NCBI GenBank assembly: GCA_029260375.1
Contig: JAJDDI010000039.1
Location: forward strand, 1-34,310
Length of the DNA stretch: 34,310 nucleotides
DNA from: Phycisphaerales bacterium
Lineage (GTDB): Bacteria; Planctomycetota; Phycisphaerae; Phycisphaerales; UBA1924
Direction of reading: 5' to 3'
Both the position numbers and the translations under genes were made by a program. Below the pieces are notes generated by a model. That model ran no database searches. It was not told the DNA's origin and saw only the letters and a list, made by a program, of their open reading frames with translations. The stretch's first letter is position 1; every line of letters begins with the position of its first letter. Positions 15,489 through 23,426 of this stretch are shown here, piece after piece.

Positions 15489-17228
15489 ATGTCTCAGGCC
15501 CTGAGTGAGTTTGTCCCTGCCGATCTTGACGCGTCCGAGTGGGCGAACATCGAGCCCCTGCTCAGGGCGCTGCTCGACCGCGCGGTCGAATCGGCGGAGG
15601 AGTTCGAGGGCTGGATCCTGGACCGCTCGGAGCTGGACGCCGCGATCAGTGAGGCGACGGCGCTGCTCTACATCGGGATGACCTGCGACACGGAGGACGA
15701 GGGGCGTCAGACGGCGTACTCGGATTTCATCGAGAACGTGGCGCCGAAGGTCAAGCCGTTGTCGTTCGAGCTGGACAAGAAGCACGCGGCCCTCGCGTCC
15801 AGGTTCGATCTGGGCGAGCGGTACCTGGTGATCAACCGCGACACGAGCTCCGACGTTGAGCTGTTCCGCGAGGAGAACATCCCGCTGCAGACCGAGGTCG
15901 AGAAGCTCTCCACCGCGTACCAGAAGGTCATCGGCGCGATGACCGTCACGTTCGACGGCGAGGAGAAAACCCTCCCGCAGATGGGCGTCTACCAGGAGTC
16001 CACCGACCGCGACGAGCGCGAGAGGGCCTGGACGCTCGTGACTGAGCGCCGCCTGAAGGACGCCGAGGAGATCAGCGGAATCTTCGATCAGATGATCACC
16101 AAACGCGACGAGATGGCGCGCAACGCGGGGTTTGCGGACTACGTCGGGTACACCTTCAAGGGCATGCGACGCTTCGACTACACGCCCGAGCTGTGCTTCG
16201 CCTTCCACAGCGCGATCGAGAAGCACGTGATGCCCTTCGTCGGGCGCCTGGACGAGCGCCGGCGTTCGCAGCTGGGGCTTGAGGCGCTTCGCCCGTGGGA
16301 TCTGTCGGTCGATCCGAAGGGGCGCGGGCCGCTGCGTCCGTTCGACGGCGGCGCAGACCTGGTCGCCAAGACCCAGCGGGTGTTCGACCGGATGAGCCCG
16401 GAGCTTGCGGGGATGTTCGAGACGCTGGGCGACGGGAGCAACTCGAGCGGGGCCGACGGCGGGGCGAGCCTGGACCTGGACAGCCGCATGGGCAAAGCGC
16501 CCGGTGGGTACCAGTACATGCGCGACCGCTCGCGCAGGGCGTTCATTTTCATGAACGCGGCGGGGCAGCACCGCGACGTCGAGACAATGGTGCACGAGGC
16601 GGGACACGCGTTCCACAGCATGTTCTGCGTGGACGAGCCACTGGTGCACTACCGCGAGAGCCCGATCGAGTTCGCCGAGGTCGCGTCGATGACGATGGAA
16701 CTGCTCACCATGCCCTACTGGGGCGAGTACTACCGAGACGAAGAGGACCTGGGGCGCGCCCGCCGCCAGCAGATGGAGGGCTCGCTGAGCCTGCTGCCGT
16801 GGATCGCGACGATCGACGCCTTCCAGCACTGGCTGTACACCAACCCCGGGCATGACCGCGCCCAGCGCGCCCAGGCGTGGCTCGGGCTCGAAGAGCGATT
16901 CGGCCTGCAGGGGCACCGCGTGGATTGGGCGGGGCATGAAGACGCAAGCCCGCTCGTCTGGCAGCGCCAGGGGCACCTGTTCGGGAATCCGTTTTATTAC
17001 ATCGAGTACGGCATCGCGCAGCTCGGGGCGCTGGGCCTCTGGCTCAAGAGCCTGGAAGAGGGCGAGGACGCGGCGCTGAGCGCGTACAAGCGGGCGTTGT
17101 CTCTTGGCGGCTCGCGCCCGCTGCCCGAGCTGTTCGCGGCCGCGGACCTGCCCTTCGACTTCGGCGACGCGACGGTTGCGAGGCTCGTCGAGCGCGTCGA
17201 GGCGGAGCTGGCGAAGCTGCCGGAGTAG
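15489..17228 (+). CDS. M3 family oligoendopeptidase (thimet/PepF type)
   Basis: A 579-residue zinc metallopeptidase that degrades short peptides in the cytoplasm. The catalytic motif is HEAGH at 369-373, with Glu370 as general base and the third ligand Glu397 in EFAEVASMTME, the M3 spacing. Upstream, the long helical N-terminal lobe (1-200) and the typical GGYQYM segment before the motif are present. The C-terminal part contains FYYIEYGIAQLGALGLW, which matches the family's substrate-binding tyrosine region. There is no signal peptide. The length is close to the PepF subfamily norm of about 570-600. It appears to be a single-gene unit with its own promoter and a small hairpin after it. Confidence 0.94.
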   Translation: MSQALSEFVPADLDASEWANIEPLLRALLDRAVESAEEFEGWILDRSELDAAISEATALLYIGMTCDTEDEGRQTAYSDFIENVAPKVKPLSFELDKKHAALASRFDLGERYLVINRDTSSDVELFREENIPLQTEVEKLSTAYQKVIGAMTVTFDGEEKTLPQMGVYQESTDRDERERAWTLVTERRLKDAEEISGIFDQMITKRDEMARNAGFADYVGYTFKGMRRFDYTPELCFAFHSAIEKHVMPFVGRLDERRRSQLGLEALRPWDLSVDPKGRGPLRPFDGGADLVAKTQRVFDRMSPELAGMFETLGDGSNSSGADGGASLDLDSRMGKAPGGYQYMRDRSRRAFIFMNAAGQHRDVETMVHEAGHAFHSMFCVDEPLVHYRESPIEFAEVASMTMELLTMPYWGEYYRDEEDLGRARRQQMEGSLSLLPWIATIDAFQHWLYTNPGHDRAQRAQAWLGLEERFGLQGHRVDWAGHEDASPLVWQRQGHLFGNPFYYIEYGIAQLGALGLWLKSLEEGEDAALSAYKRALSLGGSRPLPELFAAADLPFDFGDATVARLVERVEAELAKLPE

Positions 17229-17244
17229 CGACGGCGGGTTCGGT

Positions 17245-17261
17245 CGCACGCTGATCGTGCG
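17245..17261 (+). terminator. Small hairpin after the M3 peptidase gene
   Basis: CGCACG-CTGAT-CGTGCG, a perfect 6-bp stem, starts 17 bp after the stop codon. There is no U-run, so it is a weak terminator candidate. Confidence 0.3.
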
Positions 17262-17443
17262 TACAGAGGCCGAGAATGTGAGCTTATTCGCGATTCGGGG
17301 TGCCGATGCGCGCCGACACGCCGCTGCGCAGAGTCGGGCCGGTACACTGCGCGCTCGCCAGAAATGCGTGAGTTCTCCCGCCGTTGGTTGGGGGAAACCG
17401 TTCGGTTCCGCCCCGCCAGTCGGCGTTACGAAGGGTGGAAGCC

Positions 17444-18343
17444 ATGCGACCGAAGCGAAACGCGATACTCGTGGCCGCGGCAGGACTCGCCGCCGTCTCT
17501 CCGCCAACGATGGCGCAGGACAACATCTGGATCGGGGCCGGCGCCGGGCTCTGGGTCGAGTTCAGCTTCCCGCTTAGTTTCTTCTTCGACGACATCCACT
17601 ACACCGCGCTGGGTGTCTCCCAGCACTTCCGCAGCCAGACCGTCGCCGACATCACAGACTGGGTGGACGACAACATCGGGGTGCAGATCGAGCTTCACGT
17701 CGAGGCCAACGCCGGCGTCGAGGTCCCGGGTGTGGGCGAGGTCAACGTGGGCAAGGCGGGCGCGTGGATCAACGGCACGCCGCCCATCGGGGGCCTCGGG
17801 CCGCCCGGTCTGATCGACATCAACGGCGACGGGTTCCTCGACATCCCGCTGTGGGAGATCCCGGGCGACGTGGACGCGATGATCGTCTCGTCGTACACGC
17901 TCGACTCGGGCATGGTGGAGATCTACATGGTCGAGCCGGCGCCTCGAATCGACGAGGGCGACCCCGATCCCGCGATCTTCATCCCCATGCCCCCGCACCC
18001 GGATTTCACGTTCACGCCGATCGCGACTCTTCCCATCGCGCTGCTCAACGGGCTGGTGGTCCCGGTTCCGGGCGAGGAGTTCTACTTCATCCCGCCCGGC
18101 GCCCTCGGGCCCGGCTCGCCCGAGCTTCATGAGATCACGGCGATCACGCTCGTTCCGGGCGTGCCGTGCAACCCGGCTGATCTGGCCGAGCCGACGGGGT
18201 CGCTCGACTTCTCCGACGTGGTCGCGTTCCTGACCGCGTTCGGGGCTGCGGCGCCCGAGGCGGACCTGGCGCCCCCCTTCGGCGTGTTTGATTTCTCCGA
18301 CGTGGTCGCGTTCCTATCGGCCTTCGGCGCCGGCTGCCCGTGA
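17444..18343 (+). CDS. Secreted protein with GC-type dockerin tail (first copy)
   Basis: A 299-residue exported protein of unknown function. I chose ATG 17444 (AAGGGTGG upstream) because it gives a proper signal peptide (1-22, ILVAAAGLAAVSPPTMA, cut before Gln); an in-frame ATG at 17384 adds a non-signal leader. The middle contains a calcium-loop-like DINGDGFLD (about 125) and beta-prone segments rich in Pro and Gly. The tail (about 240-299) starts with PCNPADLAEP and carries two copies of DFSDVVAFL(T/S)AFGA, ending in AGCP. These are dockerin-like duplicated loops, probably closed by a disulfide between the first and last Cys. The same tail ends the next gene. Confidence 0.78.
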   Translation: MRPKRNAILVAAAGLAAVSPPTMAQDNIWIGAGAGLWVEFSFPLSFFFDDIHYTALGVSQHFRSQTVADITDWVDDNIGVQIELHVEANAGVEVPGVGEVNVGKAGAWINGTPPIGGLGPPGLIDINGDGFLDIPLWEIPGDVDAMIVSSYTLDSGMVEIYMVEPAPRIDEGDPDPAIFIPMPPHPDFTFTPIATLPIALLNGLVVPVPGEEFYFIPPGALGPGSPELHEITAITLVPGVPCNPADLAEPTGSLDFSDVVAFLTAFGAAAPEADLAPPFGVFDFSDVVAFLSAFGAGCP

Positions 18344-18513
18344 TCGCGTCCGACTGAACCGCACGAGTCTCGGAGCCCGGATCACCCGTTCCGGGTCCCG
18401 ATTCCAACGTCTTACCCGCTGCGAACCGGGGGAGTCCGTGCCTCTCCCCAATCAGGGCTGTCCCCGGCGACCCGGATGGAGTACCTTGGGCTGGGCGGCT
18501 TACCCGCGGATGC

Positions 18514-18520
18514 TTGGAGG
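18514..18520 (+). promoter_or_regulatory. Shine-Dalgarno deciding the start of the second dockerin-tail protein
   Basis: TTGGAGG ends directly at an ATG (18521), too close to be used, and lies 6 nt before a second in-frame ATG (18527), which is therefore the start. Confidence 0.5.
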
Positions 18521-18526
18521 ATGCTG

Positions 18527-19855
18527 ATGGCCCAGCAGATACGCAGAGGATTGGTGCTCGTCTGCGCCGTCGGCGGCGCTTCGAGCGCGTGGGGCGCGGT
18601 CGAGGATCGCCTCCCGCAGTTGGCGGGGCGGACGGCGCCGGGTGTCCCCGTGGGGCACATCTACTACAACCTGGCGACGGGCGAGCGGGTGATCACGCCG
18701 TACGAGCAGCGCCCCCGCAGCACGAGCCAGGCGCTGTGGCTCAACAACAACGCCGACCCGTGCGGGACGGGGATGAACGTCGGGATCATCGACGACCCGG
18801 ACCTGGACGGCGACGGCTTGGGCGACTTTGCGGGTGAGCCGTGCGTCGGGGGGACGTTCCCGTGCGAGGGGTCGTGGACGCTGTTCTGGGGGGATATCGA
18901 GTACGACTCGGTGATCGACTGCGTGGTGGTGGCGTATGGGATCAACGCGCCGGATCTGGACCTGGACTCGGACTCGATGGGTGACGGGATCGTCGGGTAT
19001 GACATGCACCTGACGTTCAGCGATAATGACAACGGGTTTGGGCAGGACCTCATCGGCTTGTGCGGACGGTCGTGCATCCTCGATCTTGCGATTCCGTCGC
19101 TTTCCGGGGCGGTCGTGGCGTTGCCCCAGTGCACGCTCGCGATCTACACGCTCACGCTGGACTTGGCGGGTACGGCGCCGTCGATGGTGTTTGAACTCGG
19201 CGATCTCAACGGCGTTGACGATACCCCTGGCGCGACCGGCAACTCCGGCGGCGCCCTCTACGGCCCCAACAGCATCAACCCCAGCACCGGGTTCCCTTAC
19301 CCCTTCCCGTCCGCTGGCATTGACTGGGACTCGAACGGTCTTGCCGATGTTTCGTACGCGTTCAGATTCGACCAGTCCACGCTCGGGGTGGCGGGGGCGC
19401 CGGGGCTCACGCAGGGCGCCAACGGGTTTGTTACCACCGCGAGGAAACTTGGGAACATCGGCGATCTCCCGCCCGATCCTGCGGACGCGAACGGCCTCTT
19501 CGACGCGAGGGACGTCTACTCGACCGGGCCGCAGTGTGGCGGACTTCAGGTGGGCAACCCTGCCTACATCGGCACGTTCTTCTACGGCGGGTTCACCTGC
19601 GCCCCGGGCGCCGAGATCCCGTCCTCCTCGGCGTACCTCGAGCTGTACGGGCCAGGGGCCAATCTGGTCTGCAACGAGGCCGATCTGGCGCCTCGATTCG
19701 GCGAGTTGGATTTTTCTGATGTGCTGGCGTTTCTGGGCGCCTTTGTTCAAGGGATTCCCGGCGGCGAAGCGGCGGATCTCGACGAGCCTTTCGGGGTGCT
19801 GGATTTTTCTGATGTGACGACATTCCTGATCGCGTTCGGCGCGGGGTGTCCGTAG
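18527..19855 (+). CDS. Secreted protein with GC-type dockerin tail (second copy)
   Basis: A 442-residue exported protein of unknown function. A signal peptide (1-24, LVLVCAVGGASSAWGA) precedes a Cys-containing beta-rich body with several Asp-rich loops of the form DPDLDGDGLGDF and DLDLDSDSMGDG, likely calcium sites. The tail runs from VCNEADLAPRFGELDFSDVLAFLGAF to LDFSDVTTFLIAFGAGCP, the same duplicated dockerin-like module as in the preceding gene (17444-18343), with an insertion of about 8 residues between the repeats. The two repeats share the identical DNA stretch TGGATTTTTCTGATGTG. The bodies of the two neighbouring proteins are not alike, so only the tail is shared, as expected for an anchoring or sorting module. 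Confidence 0.8.
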   Translation: MAQQIRRGLVLVCAVGGASSAWGAVEDRLPQLAGRTAPGVPVGHIYYNLATGERVITPYEQRPRSTSQALWLNNNADPCGTGMNVGIIDDPDLDGDGLGDFAGEPCVGGTFPCEGSWTLFWGDIEYDSVIDCVVVAYGINAPDLDLDSDSMGDGIVGYDMHLTFSDNDNGFGQDLIGLCGRSCILDLAIPSLSGAVVALPQCTLAIYTLTLDLAGTAPSMVFELGDLNGVDDTPGATGNSGGALYGPNSINPSTGFPYPFPSAGIDWDSNGLADVSYAFRFDQSTLGVAGAPGLTQGANGFVTTARKLGNIGDLPPDPADANGLFDARDVYSTGPQCGGLQVGNPAYIGTFFYGGFTCAPGAEIPSSSAYLELYGPGANLVCNEADLAPRFGELDFSDVLAFLGAFVQGIPGGEAADLDEPFGVLDFSDVTTFLIAFGAGCP

Positions 19856-19863
19856 CCCTCGGG

Positions 19864-19892
19864 TTGCTTCCGGCCCGGGGCAGGCGCATGAT
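19864..19892 (+). promoter_or_regulatory. Promoter of rsgA
   Basis: TTGCTT (19864-19869), a 17-bp spacer and CATGAT (19887-19892), 12 nt before ATG 19905. The expected leader is only about 6 nt and there is no Shine-Dalgarno. Confidence 0.45.
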
Positions 19893-19904
19893 CTCGGCGC
19901 CCGC

Positions 19905-21221
19905 ATGAACCGACGCCAGCGCGAACAGCTCGAAGCCCTCTTCAAGTCCCTGCCCAAGAGCGAGCAGGACCGCCTGTTCCGCGAGGGCGCGGCGATGCGG
20001 GCAGACGATCAGAAGAAGCGCAAGGGCGAACGCAAACGCTACGAGGACCTCGACGCGCCGCGTTCGGGCGCGTCGAAGCGCAAGAGCGAGCCGGTCCGCG
20101 AGTACGCCCTCAAGCTGTTTGCGCGCGAGCAGGCGAGCGCCGGACGGTCCGATGCGGGCCCGGACCGGGACGCGCCACACGCGACGGAGACGGGCTTCGC
20201 GGTCTTCGTGGGCAAGCGCCGCTGCCTCGTGCGCCCCGACGGCGCGCCTGGTGACGGATCGGGCGACACGGAGTGCCGGCTGCCCGCGGACATGGCCGGG
20301 CGTCAGCAGGCCGAGCTGTGCGTGGGCGACCGCGTCAGCTTTGTGCGCGGCGGCGACGAGCGGCGCGAGGCCGACGAGCTCGTGCAGGTCCTGCCCCGCA
20401 AGACCGTGCTCACGCGCCGCGACCCGCGGACGGGCGAGGCGCGGGCGATCGTCGCGAACGTGGACGCGGTGGTGATCGTGGTCAGCGTGGTCAGCCCGCC
20501 GCTGCACCCGCGGCTGATCGACCGGTACCTGATCGCGATCGAGGACTCGTGGGTGGAGTCGCCCGGCTCGCACGCGGACGACCCGGACCCCGCGCAGGCG
20601 ATCGTCGCGGTCAACAAGACCGATCTGCTTGAGACGCTGACGCCGGACGAGCGCATGAAGGAGACCGGCAAGCTCGACCCGTACCGAGCGATCGGGCTGT
20701 CGATCGTCGAGTGCGCCGCGGAGACGGGGCGGGGGATCGACGAGCTGCGTTCGCTCCTCTCGGGCAGGGTCGTCGCCTTCGTGGGGCACTCGGGCGTGGG
20801 CAAGAGCTCGATCACCAACGCGCTCGACGAGCGTCTGGGCCTGCGGACGGCGGAGGTCGGGACGGCCGCAAACCGTGGGCGGCACACCACCACCTCCAGC
20901 CAGCTCTACGAGATCACGCCCGAGTCGGGGGACCCGTTCTGGGTGATCGACACGCCCGGGATCCGGTTCTTCGGGCTCGAGGAGCTGACCCCTGCGCAGC
21001 TGCGCGACTCGATGCCCGAGCTGCGCCGACTGCGCCGCGGGTGCAAGTTCAGCGACTGCACACACACGCACGAGCCGGGGTGCGCCGTGCTCGAGGCCGT
21101 GCGGACGGGCGAGATGCACGGGGCGCGGTACGAGACCTACACGAGGCTGCTCGAGGAGATCGAGCAGACGCGCCCGCCCGACGACCGGATCCGCCCGCTG
21201 GGCGACGACGCGGGCCTGTGA
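19905..21221 (+). CDS. rsgA: Ribosome small subunit-dependent GTPase A (YjeQ/EngC)
   Basis: A 438-residue circularly permuted GTPase that helps late maturation of the 30S subunit. The permuted order is visible: G4 NKTD (237-240), then G1 GHSGVGKSS (294-302), the switch region NRGRHTTTSS (323-332) and G3 DTPG (349-352). The C-terminal zinc finger is Cys380, Cys385, His387 and Cys393 (CKFSDCTHTHEPGC). An OB-like domain precedes the GTPase (about 95-165). The N-terminal 90 residues are a basic, Lys/Arg/Glu-rich extension, longer than in E. coli (about 350 residues in total). The ATG has no Shine-Dalgarno. The gene is a single unit followed by an 11-bp stem hairpin. Confidence 0.95.
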   Translation: MNRRQREQLEALFKSLPKSEQDRLFREGAAMRADDQKKRKGERKRYEDLDAPRSGASKRKSEPVREYALKLFAREQASAGRSDAGPDRDAPHATETGFAVFVGKRRCLVRPDGAPGDGSGDTECRLPADMAGRQQAELCVGDRVSFVRGGDERREADELVQVLPRKTVLTRRDPRTGEARAIVANVDAVVIVVSVVSPPLHPRLIDRYLIAIEDSWVESPGSHADDPDPAQAIVAVNKTDLLETLTPDERMKETGKLDPYRAIGLSIVECAAETGRGIDELRSLLSGRVVAFVGHSGVGKSSITNALDERLGLRTAEVGTAANRGRHTTTSSQLYEITPESGDPFWVIDTPGIRFFGLEELTPAQLRDSMPELRRLRRGCKFSDCTHTHEPGCAVLEAVRTGEMHGARYETYTRLLEEIEQTRPPDDRIRPLGDDAGL

Positions 21222-21232
21222 CGCCAAAGATC

Positions 21233-21275
21233 GGCCGCGAGCCCGAGCACCCCCACGGCGCCCAGGCTCGCGGCC
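21233..21275 (+). terminator. Hairpin after rsgA
   Basis: A perfect 11-bp stem (GGCCGCGAGCC at 21233-21243, complement at 21265-21275) with a 21-nt loop begins 12 bp after the rsgA stop. A second small CCCC/GGGG hairpin follows (about 21283-21295). Both lie between convergent genes. No U-run is present. Confidence 0.45.
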
Positions 21276-21346
21276 TGTTCCGCCCCCTGTGGGGAGAGCG
21301 GCGTTTCTATGCGCGGGAGCCTGAGGCCCCCGAGCGCTGATCGCGT

Positions 21347-23116
21347 TCAGGAATCCCGCAGGTACCACTCGATGAAGCGGAGCACGTCGCTGAAGGTCAG
21401 TGCGGCGTCACCGTTCTGGTCGGCGGTGAGGGACCCGTCCGAGTACGAGCCCAGGAACATGAGCACGTCGTCGAGGGTGAGGTCGCCCGACGCGTTGACA
21501 TCGGCCGGGCTGAAGGGCGCCTCGATGCGAAGGATCTGGTTCGCGGGCACGTCAACGAGTGTGGTGAAGCTCCCATCGTTCCAGCGGACGCGGAGTGCGT
21601 CGATGATAGTGACGCCGGCAAGACCGAAGTGCGCGCCGACTTGGCCGGTCGAGCAGTGGCTGACGGCGCCGTCCACGCTGTCGATGAACGACCCGCTGGC
21701 GGTGGTGATCGTGACGAGCGAACCGATGCCCTGGGGCGCCAGGCTATCGCGGGCGGCGGTGTCGAGATCGACGCGCAGCCAGTTGGCGTCGGGCGGGGTG
21801 GGCTGGCCCGGGGCGATGATGTCGTTGCGATAGAGGCTGAACGGGCCGCCGTTGGTGGCGAAGATGGCGATGTCCTGGTCGCCGTCGTTGTCGAAGTCGA
21901 GGCTGACGGCGCCGCGCCCCTGGAAGAGGTGCTCCAGGCCGGACTCGACCCCGCTCTCCTCGAACACGAAGTCGCCCATGTTTTTCCAGACGTAGGTCTG
22001 CTCGCCGACCCACTGGGTGCTGAAGCCGTTGGTCGAGAGCACGTCGTTGAGCCCGTCGTGGTCCAGATCGACGATGAGCACGCCCCAGGCCCAGCCGCCC
22101 TTCTTGACGCCCGGGTCGGTGGCGACATCGACGAAGCTGCCGTCGGGCTGCTGGATCATGAGCTGGTTGCCCGGCCCGTCAAGGAAGGGGTAGTACGAGC
22201 CGCTCACGTACATGTCGAGCAGGCCGTCGTTGTTGATATCACCCGCCGCGAAGCCCATCGCGTTATTGAACGAGTCGCCGACCTCTTCGATCTCGGTGAA
22301 GGAGAGAACCCCCTCGTCGCCCGGGCCGTTATTGACGTAGTAGCGGGAGGCGCCGGTGTCGCCGATGAGCATGTACTCGGGGTAGCGGTCGTCGTTGAAA
22401 TCGACCCAGCCCGGGAGGAAGCCCTGGACATGGTTGAACTCGAGACCGAGGGCGGCGGTGGAATCGGTGAACGTGCCGTCGCCGTTGTTCAGGTAGACCC
22501 GGTTTCCCTCTCGGTTGTAGCTGTAGGCGCAGACGGTCAGGTCGAGGTCGCCGTCGAGATCGATGTCGCCCCAGCCCGAGCCGGTGCCGTTGATAAAGGT
22601 CTCGCTCAGGAGCATGTCCACGCCCGCACCCGGGGCGGTGTTGGTGAAGGTGCACTGGCCCTCGGCGTCGGGCCCGTTGTTCTTGTAGAGCTTGTGCTGC
22701 ATGGGCGAGGGGCCGCTGGTTCCCGGTCCGTAGCTGGTGACGTAGATGTCGATCCAGCCGTCGGCGTCGAAGTCGGCGGCGCTGGCGCCGAACGAGTGCT
22801 GCGCCAGATCGACGCCCCAGAGGCTCGCCTGATCGGTGAAGGTACCGTCGCGGTTGTTGATGAAGAGGTGGTCGGGCGTGCCGCCCCCGCCGAGGACAAA
22901 GATATCGACCCAGCCGTCACGATCGAAATCAGCAACAGCGCCGCCCGCGCTCAGGAACGACAGGTAGGGCAACTCGCCCGTGGTGTGCACGACGTCCACG
23001 CCGGCTTCAGCACTCACATCGGTGAAGCTGAAGTGCTGGGCGGGCGCCAGAGAAACATGCACCAAAGCCGTCACGCCAATCAGGCGAACGGCAGAGCGCA
23101 GCGGTGAGCGCTTCAT
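21347..23116 (-). CDS. Secreted FG-GAP/VCBS repeat protein with ASPIC/UnbV domain and dockerin tail
   Basis: A 589-residue exported protein of the CRTAC1-like group. The signal peptide (1-26, ending APA) is followed by FTDVSAEAGVD, the typical opening of this family. Several FG-GAP/VCBS blades with Asp-rich calcium motifs come next, such as DFDRDGWVDIFVLG, DFDADGWIDIYVTSYG, DIDLDGDLDLTVCAY and DLDHDGLNDVL, forming a predicted beta-propeller (about 50-410). The ASPIC/UnbV domain (about 435-530) contains SVDGAVSHCSTGQ and LRVRWNDGS. The end (about 535-589) is a dockerin-like pair, DVNASGDLTLDDVLMFLGSY and DQNGDAALTFSDVLRFIEWYL, without the Cys-Pro ending. It is probably extracellular, binding proteins or glycans. 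The start at 23116 has only a GGGGAT-like site. Confidence 0.88.
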   Translation of the reverse strand: MKRSPLRSAVRLIGVTALVHVSLAPAQHFSFTDVSAEAGVDVVHTTGELPYLSFLSAGGAVADFDRDGWVDIFVLGGGGTPDHLFINNRDGTFTDQASLWGVDLAQHSFGASAADFDADGWIDIYVTSYGPGTSGPSPMQHKLYKNNGPDAEGQCTFTNTAPGAGVDMLLSETFINGTGSGWGDIDLDGDLDLTVCAYSYNREGNRVYLNNGDGTFTDSTAALGLEFNHVQGFLPGWVDFNDDRYPEYMLIGDTGASRYYVNNGPGDEGVLSFTEIEEVGDSFNNAMGFAAGDINNDGLLDMYVSGSYYPFLDGPGNQLMIQQPDGSFVDVATDPGVKKGGWAWGVLIVDLDHDGLNDVLSTNGFSTQWVGEQTYVWKNMGDFVFEESGVESGLEHLFQGRGAVSLDFDNDGDQDIAIFATNGGPFSLYRNDIIAPGQPTPPDANWLRVDLDTAARDSLAPQGIGSLVTITTASGSFIDSVDGAVSHCSTGQVGAHFGLAGVTIIDALRVRWNDGSFTTLVDVPANQILRIEAPFSPADVNASGDLTLDDVLMFLGSYSDGSLTADQNGDAALTFSDVLRFIEWYLRDS

Positions 23117-23426
23117 TGAGGATCCCCACGATCCAGGCGATGCCCGCGCACGTTCCCCGCGCGGGCGCAGAGATCACGAGCAGGCAGCGCAGCCACCTCA
23201 AGTTTTTAGCCGTGAAGCCAGACGGGACAACGAGAACCGTTATCCTGACGAAACCCGTGCAGCGAGACCCTGCACGCGGCGTCGGTCCGAGAAACCGACG
23301 CCGAAGACCCTGAGACCCCACGACACCCAGGCCTCGGCCTGTGGTGTCTCCGTTGTACCCCAGCCCCGCCGGGACTGCAAGATCCATTCCGGCGAGAGCG
23401 GTCCTGGTCCGACCTACCGTCTGTGC
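23117..23426. other. 310-bp divergent intergenic region with three consecutive hairpins
   Basis: No convincing gene was seen here. Hairpin 1 is CGTGCAG-(7 nt)-CTGCACG, 23256-23276. Hairpin 2 abuts it directly, CGGCGTCGGT-(7 nt)-ACCGACGCCG, 23277-23303. Hairpin 3 spans 23322-23348, a 12-bp stem GACACCCAGGCC with a one-base bulge on the right arm and a tight CTCG-type loop. The loops of 1 and 2 both contain CGAGA. A TATCCT hexamer at 23241-23246 could start a rightward RNA just before hairpin 1, but no -35 supports it. It may be a structured leader for either flanking gene or a small RNA; no known riboswitch class was recognised. Confidence 0.45.
23415..23420 (+). promoter_or_regulatory. -10-like hexamer at a leaderless-type start (decarboxylase)
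   Basis: TACCGT, then 6 nt (CTGTGC), then GTG 23427. There is no Shine-Dalgarno and no clear -35. Confidence 0.35.

Noticed and set aside
15384..17507. 707-codon minus-strand frame opposite the M3 peptidase
   Set aside because: Antisense shadow of a motif-complete peptidase; no recognisable domain and Arg/His/Val-rich composition.
23117..23426. Known riboswitch or T-box in the divergent gap
   Set aside because: The hairpins do not match any riboswitch consensus I know, and the downstream start looks leaderless.
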